Assembly: GCA_029262455.1 (NCBI GenBank)
Contig: JAJCZJ010000020.1
Location: forward strand, 62,001-126,000
Length of the DNA: 64,000 nt
Origin: Deltaproteobacteria bacterium
Lineage (GTDB): Bacteria; Desulfobacterota; Binatia; HRBIN30; CADEER01
Direction of reading: 5' to 3'
Shown here: positions 59,730 through 64,000 of the stretch, piece after piece
Layout: each line of letters opens with the position of its first letter
Position numbering within the stretch: position 1 is the stretch's first letter
Notes under the pieces: model-generated
Seen by the model: the letters and a program-made list of their open reading frames with translations, nothing else
Told to the model about the DNA's origin: nothing
The model's database searches: none
Program-made: the position numbers and the translations under genes

Positions 59730-60761
59730 CTACGCCGACCTGTTGGGTATATCCCGGTGGGCTGGATAAACCCGCGGCCCAACCTCGCCATCTCCACTGC
59801 GACGCCAGCGAGCCAGGCGCGCCAAGATGCCTTGGACGACGACGCTTCGATTGACGACAATCAATCGAAAGAGGAGCCAAGCCAGGCGCCCCGACGCCGC
59901 GACCCTTGGCGCACCCGACGCCAACACCGCGCGTACAGACTGTGCTGCCTCACGGTAACGGCCGACTGCCCAGAGCCGGAGCGTGACCTCGATGGCGACG
60001 TTGCGCCTAGCCAGGGCGGCGACCCCGGCATTCACCGACGGCGCGTCTTGGATGCTCAAGTGGCGCGCAACGACTGCGAGACGCGCGGAGTTGTAAGCCT
60101 CGAAGTGCGGGGTCTGAAAGCCGGAGAGACTTCCCTCACGTGATCGGTATCGAGCGACGATCTCATCCACGAACACGAACTCATCGTCTCGAGCAAGGCG
60201 AAGCACGACATCCCAATCCTCGCACGAGGGGAGCGACGCATCGTAACCACCCACACGAACCAGGCAATCGCGACGTATCACCATGGCGATGTTACAAGTG
60301 CAGTCGCCCAACAGGAGACCGAGATACCCGCTGTCTGCGGGAGGTGGCGGGTGCCCCCTCTGGTCACCGGTCGGCCGCCGCGATGCGTCCATTCCAGCCG
60401 CCCGGGCATAGACGAAGGCCGCCGATGGATTCCCTTCCAATACGCGCACGAGCCTGGTCAGAAGATGCGGCAACCAGACATCATCAGCGTCCAGTCGGGC
60501 AACAAACGCTGCCCGGGCGATCGTCAAACCTCGATTCAGCGCCGCGCCAACTCCGGCATGGGACTGCCACACGTAGCGGATTCGCGGATCCTCATACGAG
60601 CACACCAGGTCCTTCGACGCGTCCGTCGATCCGTCGTCGATCACGAGCAGCTCGAAGTCGCGAAAGTCTTGCGCAATCACGCTATCAACAGCGTCGAGCA
60701 AGTAGGCAGCCTGGTCGCGCGTCGGCATCAGGATCGAAACGCGGGGCGCGCCGTGACTCAT
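59730..60761 (-). CDS. Family 2 glycosyltransferase
   Basis: The 343-aa protein has a standard GT-A N-terminus: RVSILMPTRDQAAYLLDAVD, FELLVIDDGSTDASKDLV, GVGAALNRGLTIARAAFVAR and LDADDVWLPHLL with the DxD motif. A catalytic-base-like EDWDVVLRLA segment follows at about residue 200. The last 100 residues form helices (LRLWAVGRYREAAQSVRAVL). It is a cytoplasmic or membrane-associated enzyme of unknown specificity. The start ATGA overlaps the stop of a truncated upstream frame, so the gene once stood in a longer operon, probably for polysaccharide synthesis. Confidence 0.9.
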   Translation of the reverse strand: MSHGAPRVSILMPTRDQAAYLLDAVDSVIAQDFRDFELLVIDDGSTDASKDLVCSYEDPRIRYVWQSHAGVGAALNRGLTIARAAFVARLDADDVWLPHLLTRLVRVLEGNPSAAFVYARAAGMDASRRPTGDQRGHPPPPADSGYLGLLLGDCTCNIAMVIRRDCLVRVGGYDASLPSCEDWDVVLRLARDDEFVFVDEIVARYRSREGSLSGFQTPHFEAYNSARLAVVARHLSIQDAPSVNAGVAALARRNVAIEVTLRLWAVGRYREAAQSVRAVLASGAPRVAASGRLAWLLFRLIVVNRSVVVQGILARLARWRRSGDGEVGPRVYPAHRDIPNRSA

Positions 60762-60916
60762 CGCTTACCGGATTCCGCGAGATCAACAGGTTTGTCAAGC
60801 GCGCCGAGCACGCCGATCCGCACGAAGCGATGCACAAGGTTGAGCACCCCCAGCGCCACCCATCCCCCGAGCCCAGGCTCGGCACGCAGGCAACGACGAC
60901 GACGGCATGCACGATG
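60758..60916 (-). pseudogene. 3' remnant of a membrane-protein gene upstream of the GT2 gene
   Basis: The minus strand reads SLASAIIVHAVVVVACVPSL in one frame and, after a shift near 60850, GGWVALGVLNLVHRFVRIGV followed by LGALDKPVDLAESGKR and a TGA that overlaps the GT2 ATG (ATGA). Hydrophobic, amphipathic pieces in two frames and the coupling-type overlap suggest the tail of a polytopic membrane protein, perhaps a polysaccharide flippase or polymerase. The 5' part is gone; a different gene ends at 60937. Confidence 0.45.
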
Positions 60917-60936
60917 ATGGCGCTAGCCAGCGAGGC

Positions 60937-61953
60937 TCAAAAGTCGAATAGAATGAACCCTGGACGACCCGGCTCCAGACCCGTGTCACGATTGGAGGGA
61001 ATCTTGTATTCCACCGGGACATCTTCCCAGCTGTCGTAGGCACGCCCCCGAATCAAATAGCGAAATTCCCCCGCCTTCGACTTGGTGTCTCCTACCTCAA
61101 AGTGCTCGAACAGGTCGTAGCCGGTGGCCGGAGGCAACTCGCCGGCTGCGTTTCCGCCGTGCACCAGCTCTAAGACGCCGTCTCCATCGACGTCCACCCG
61201 AATCCAATCAACCCGCAGAATACGATTGAATTCGCCGTCGACGATCATGGCGCGGATCTCGGCGTCGAAACGCTGAATGATCCGGGCCGCTCCCGGCAAG
61301 TCGCGCCGTACCGCGAAGTGGAGAGAGCGCTCGATCAGCGGCACTTCCCCCACAGCCAGCAAGCGTTGAGCCTTCTCGGGGTACTGGCGGAAAAGATGAT
61401 GGACGACCAACTCGTCCGCCAACACGTAGTCGACTTCCCCCCGCAACAAGCGCTGCAGATTCTCGCCATCACTCGGCCCCTCGACAAACTTGGGCGCCTT
61501 GGTCTTCTCCACGGCTTGCCCGTAGGCATAGCTCTTGACCACGGCTATCCGTTTGCCGGCGAGCAGAGACAGCGATACAGCGGAGAGATCGCTGCCCTTC
61601 TTTCCGACCAGGACCAGACGATTCTCGAGATAGGGTCGCGAGTACAACAGGAACTTCGCGCGCTCGTCGGTGCGCCACAGCGCCGCAGACCCGTCGATCT
61701 TGCCACTGCGCAGATCATCGACCAGATCCGTAGAGTCCTGCCGGATGGTCGTGTTCTGCTCGATTTTCGCGCGTTCAAGAGCCGCCCGCACTAAGTCGAT
61801 CGCCACCCGCGAACTACCGGGAACATCGGTAAAGGGCGGCCACACGTCGGACGACAGGCGCAACACCTTCGGCGGCGCAGATTCCACCGCCGCCGCATGG
61901 AGCGGCAAAATCGACAACATCAGAGCGAGAACCACTCCACTACGATTCGACAT
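60937..61953 (-). CDS. Periplasmic solute-binding protein family 3 (SBP_bac_3)-like
   Basis: ATG 61953, with GAGG five bases upstream, opens a signal peptide (VVLALMLSILPLHAAA); the frame extends to 61977. The 338-aa product shows the family-3 pattern: LRLSSDVWPPFTDVPGSSRV, IDLVRAALERAKI, DLRSGKIDGSAALWRTDERA, FLLYSRPYLENRLVLVGKKG, AGKRIAVVKSYAYGQAVEK, LLRGEVDYVLADELVVHHLF. The domain ends near residue 250. A C-terminal extension of about 80 residues with a Ca-binding-like DVDGDGVLELVHGGN follows, which is unusual. No ABC permease or signalling domain is adjacent. It may bind amino acids or be an orphan sensor protein. Confidence 0.85.
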   Translation of the reverse strand: MSNRSGVVLALMLSILPLHAAAVESAPPKVLRLSSDVWPPFTDVPGSSRVAIDLVRAALERAKIEQNTTIRQDSTDLVDDLRSGKIDGSAALWRTDERAKFLLYSRPYLENRLVLVGKKGSDLSAVSLSLLAGKRIAVVKSYAYGQAVEKTKAPKFVEGPSDGENLQRLLRGEVDYVLADELVVHHLFRQYPEKAQRLLAVGEVPLIERSLHFAVRRDLPGAARIIQRFDAEIRAMIVDGEFNRILRVDWIRVDVDGDGVLELVHGGNAAGELPPATGYDLFEHFEVGDTKSKAGEFRYLIRGRAYDSWEDVPVEYKIPSNRDTGLEPGRPGFILFDF

Positions 61954-62260
61954 CAGCACCTCTTCCCAACTTCGCAATGAATCAGACGTACCCTATTCCA
62001 ATCCCCCGACGAAATCATCGCCTAACAAATCCGCGGCGATCTGCAGATAGAACCGAACCGCTGATGGACGCAGGTGAACGCGGATCGGACTTGAGGCCAG
62101 GGATGAACGCTCATGAACATACGGCGTACACCGGCGTTTATCAGCAGTTTGGTTCCGGCCATTGGCGGGTCTGGGAAATCGGCGTCATCTGCGGATCGAA
62201 AAGAATCGCCTCCGCCGTGCACCAGCCACGACCTCCCGACCGCCCAGCACCGGAATCAAC
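61954..62260. repeat. Intergenic region with dispersed-repeat-like sequence
   Basis: Between 62015 and 62220 the minus strand reads as a sequence whose conceptual translation (INAGVRRMFMSVHPWPQVRS, then AFTCVHQRF) recurs as spurious proteins in many environmental bacterial genomes. It is bordered by ATCTGCAGATA near 62038 and ATCTGCGGAT near 62190. I read it as a dispersed non-coding repeat and not a gene. The rest of the gap holds nothing recognisable. Confidence 0.4.
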
Positions 62261-62647
62261 CTAGTCGAGTCTGCGTCGCATTCGTCGAAGGATGACGTCC
62301 TCTCCGACGCATCCGATGGCCAGCAACAGGTTGAGCAGCGAGTAGATTCGGAACGGAAAGAACAGCAACAACTCGACGCTGTACAGTAGAAACGACCAAC
62401 CGACGGCTGAGCGCAGCGATAGCCCGAGCACCTGAAACCAGACCAGCGCAAACATCCAAGTGGCCTTGGTGAAATAGACCTGTTTGCCGATCGCCAGGGC
62501 CTGGTCGGGTCCAGTCGCTGCAGCGTATTTGCTGAAGACATCGGCACCGGGCCCAAGCCAGAACCTGTACTCGAAATTGAGGTGAACAAGCGTCCAGGAA
62601 ATTAGGAACAACCAGAACATGTATGGACGACCCGCTGGTAGCTTCAT
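62261..62647 (-). CDS. Small polytopic membrane protein (128 aa)
   Basis: The predicted protein has about four transmembrane helices: YMFWLFLISWTLVHLNFEYR, TKATWMFALVWFQVLGLSL, AVGWSFLLYSVELLLFFPF and IYSLLNLLLAIGCVGEDVIL, with a basic C-terminal end (RRMRRRLD). The aromatic, regular helices make it a real protein. I do not recognise a family. A stand-alone gene with 143 bases to the next gene upstream on the same strand. Confidence 0.7.
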   Translation of the reverse strand: MKLPAGRPYMFWLFLISWTLVHLNFEYRFWLGPGADVFSKYAAATGPDQALAIGKQVYFTKATWMFALVWFQVLGLSLRSAVGWSFLLYSVELLLFFPFRIYSLLNLLLAIGCVGEDVILRRMRRRLD

Positions 62648-62790
62648 GGCGCCTCCTCGTCTTTTGATCGGCTATAGAAAGTGGGGATCGAGACAGAGCA
62701 CGAGGCGGTCTTCCCAACCAGGCAGCGGCCAAAGACAGGCACCGCAACCGGCGCGATCGCTAATCTCGCGCTGCTCTATCGACGAGGCGC

Positions 62791-63747
62791 TCAAATGGTC
62801 GGCGCTTGATCGCCCGGGTCAGCCTGAGCTTGCTGCTCTGGAAGTTCCAAGAGCTGCAGGATTTTCTGGATCTCCTCCTTGGTCAGCCACTCCGCTCGCC
62901 ACGCCTCGTTTTCCCTCGTCATGATCTCCTCGCAAGACTGAACCAGCTTCGTCTCTAGGGTCCTCAACTCTGCGCCCGACTTCCCCGCCTTTTCACTCTG
63001 AAATCTTGCGACCTCCAGGTTGAGCTGATCCGCCGTTGCCCGGTAGAGCCGAACCATCGAGGCGAACCGTCCCGCTTGAAGCAACGCAACGACCGCGGCG
63101 GTGGCCGTGGTGGCCACCGGGACGAAAGTGAGCAACACACCAACCGACGATCCGACAACGCCGAGCAATACGTTCACGACACCCAGCACGACGGAGCACA
63201 CCCGGAAAACGCCCTGTTTCCTTTCGTGTTCTTCGGCCCTCTTTTCATACCAGCCAGCTTGCTCGGTTGCGCGATTATCTATGTAATCTTGGAACGCCCC
63301 CACCTCTGGCGGCGGACTGCTTCCATTTGCGCTGCTCGCCCGCACAGCACTGACGCCTTTGGTCAGATCAGAGACCGAAGTGGCGAGCTTGCTAGCTCGA
63401 TCGTCAGCGTCGTAAGGAGGGATCGCCGCCGCGCATCGCCAGCACTCCCTCGCAATGGCTTCCGCGACGGCTCTCGCCTCCGCCCAGGCGGTTTCACGCT
63501 CGGTCGTCAGGAACTCTCGTCCGAAATAAGCAGCGATCGCCAAGACGAAGGCCGCAACGATCGCCAGCAGCCCCTCAGGAACCCCCTCCGGGGCCACCGC
63601 CGGTGCCGCGATGGCTCCGAGCCCCGCCCCTAGAACTCCGAGACCGAGCGCCCAAGACCTCGCCGACTCCTGCGCCCGCTTGCCAGCTCTGGCCGCAGCC
63701 GCCCATCCGTTTCGGATTTTCCATGATTCCAGCAGCAATTCATCCAT
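62791..63747 (-). CDS. SLATT/DUF4231-type two-times-2TM membrane protein
   Basis: AAGGAG lies seven bases before ATG 63747. The 318-aa protein consists of two similar halves. In the first, ARAGKRAQESARSWALGLGV leads into two close transmembrane helices, then FGREFLTTERETAWAEARAV and AEAIARECWRCAAAIPPY. In the second, FQDYIDNRATEQAGWYEKRA, EEHERKQGVFRVCSVVLGVV and a second helix pair, then RLYRATADQLNLEVARFQSE. YxxxRxxxQxxWYxxxA plus two TM helices is the DUF4231/SLATT signature. SLATT proteins are thought to be pore-forming effectors tied to nucleotide-signal systems (SMODS/CBASS). No nucleotidyltransferase gene is next to it inside the window. Confidence 0.8.
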   Translation of the reverse strand: MDELLLESWKIRNGWAAAARAGKRAQESARSWALGLGVLGAGLGAIAAPAVAPEGVPEGLLAIVAAFVLAIAAYFGREFLTTERETAWAEARAVAEAIARECWRCAAAIPPYDADDRASKLATSVSDLTKGVSAVRASSANGSSPPPEVGAFQDYIDNRATEQAGWYEKRAEEHERKQGVFRVCSVVLGVVNVLLGVVGSSVGVLLTFVPVATTATAAVVALLQAGRFASMVRLYRATADQLNLEVARFQSEKAGKSGAELRTLETKLVQSCEEIMTRENEAWRAEWLTKEEIQKILQLLELPEQQAQADPGDQAPTI

Positions 63748-64000
63748 TCGTCTTCTCCTTGTCAGTCGGGGTCGTTCCCCGGGTTCCCAACCCCGCCGAA
63801 GATTGACCTCTACCGGGCTCCTCGGTCAATCAGGGACATCCCGGACCTCGCACTGGACCGACGCACTAGACCCGATGTCTCGAGTCGAAACCGTATCGGC
63901 AAATTGATGTCATCCTTTGTCCAGTTAAAACCTGGTAAGGCATTGACGGATTGGTTCTGACACTTAGAGTTGACAGCAAATGGGATCGTCTAAGTGCTTG
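63748..64000. other. Intergenic end of the window
   Basis: The last 250 bases contain the upstream region of the SLATT-type gene. No gene, repeat or hairpin could be supported; any gene upstream of it lies outside the window. Confidence 0.4.

Noticed and set aside
62022..62222. A 66-codon minus-strand protein (HPWPQVRSAFTCVHQRF type)
   Set aside because: This conceptual sequence is known to me as a spurious translation of a dispersed non-coding repeat; no ribosome-binding site is present.

Overview
The window is GC-rich, gene-dense DNA from a Gram-negative bacterium. Evidence for this is the many lipoprotein and signal-peptide genes, an OmpA-like protein, a DUF2490-type outer-membrane protein, a DUF374-type acyltransferase, exported c-type cytochromes and an exosortase/PEP-CTERM pair. 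Several secreted proteins carry DUF4215 Cys-rich repeats, ELWxxDGT repeats, Thr/Pro linkers and CVGDCNGD-type dockerin-like EF-hand modules. From memory this mix is typical of uncultured deltaproteobacteria-like lineages such as Candidatus Binatia (Desulfobacterota_B). That assignment is inference; no rRNA or marker gene is present. No tRNA, rRNA, CRISPR array or complete insertion sequence was recognised.

Layout. 0-10.5 kb: a cut-off lipoprotein gene, a 1341-aa ELWxxDGT/Cys-rich secreted protein, an exosortase fused to an EpsI-like domain, translationally coupled to a PEP-CTERM membrane protein with VIT/VWA-like regions, a small protein and a DUF374 acyltransferase. 10.4-12.1 kb: a scrambled stretch with remnants of a second ELWxxDGT-type gene around an AT-richer small lipoprotein gene with a strong terminator, then a frameshifted Spy/CpxP-like gene. 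12-20.7 kb: UbiE-like methyltransferase, SagB-type oxidoreductase, a large beta-helix lipoprotein, an MDR oxidoreductase, a truncated mlrC remnant and a DUF2490 protein. 20.8-24 kb: sulfotransferase, GT31-like protein and a glycosyltransferase-sulfotransferase fusion. 24-31 kb: exported acetolactate decarboxylase, radical SAM protein, EthD-like protein, a coupled DUF1611/PLP-racemase pair and three small genes. 31-39.3 kb: two paralogous subtilase-like proteases, a propeller-like protein with a dockerin-like module, and a duplicated di-heme oxidoreductase. 39.3-43.7 kb: MscS channel, a YciI - ECF sigma - MAPEG operon, and an inverted-repeat element. 43.7-46.7 kb: two lipoproteins (one caspase-like) and an OmpA-DUF4384 protein. 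47.2-53 kb: a tightly coupled five-gene putative conflict system. 53-64 kb: a dockerin-tailed adhesin-like protein, a 1445-aa multidomain di-heme protein, a GT2 glycosyltransferase behind a gene remnant, a periplasmic solute-binding protein, a small membrane protein and a SLATT/DUF4231-type membrane protein.

The most interesting locus is 47180-52960. It encodes TIR plus iSTAND-like protein, MoxR-type AAA+ ATPase, vWA protein, and a metallo-beta-lactamase (MBL) fold that is split over two overlapping ORFs. The second of those ORFs has a complete TIR domain inserted in the middle of the MBL fold. The MBL metal ligands are degenerate, and the inserted TIR contains a four-fold 33-bp (11-residue) tandem expansion. 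Gene order and stop/start overlaps indicate one translationally coupled operon, resembling the vWA-MoxR NTP-dependent ternary conflict systems but with an unfamiliar MBL-TIR nested component.
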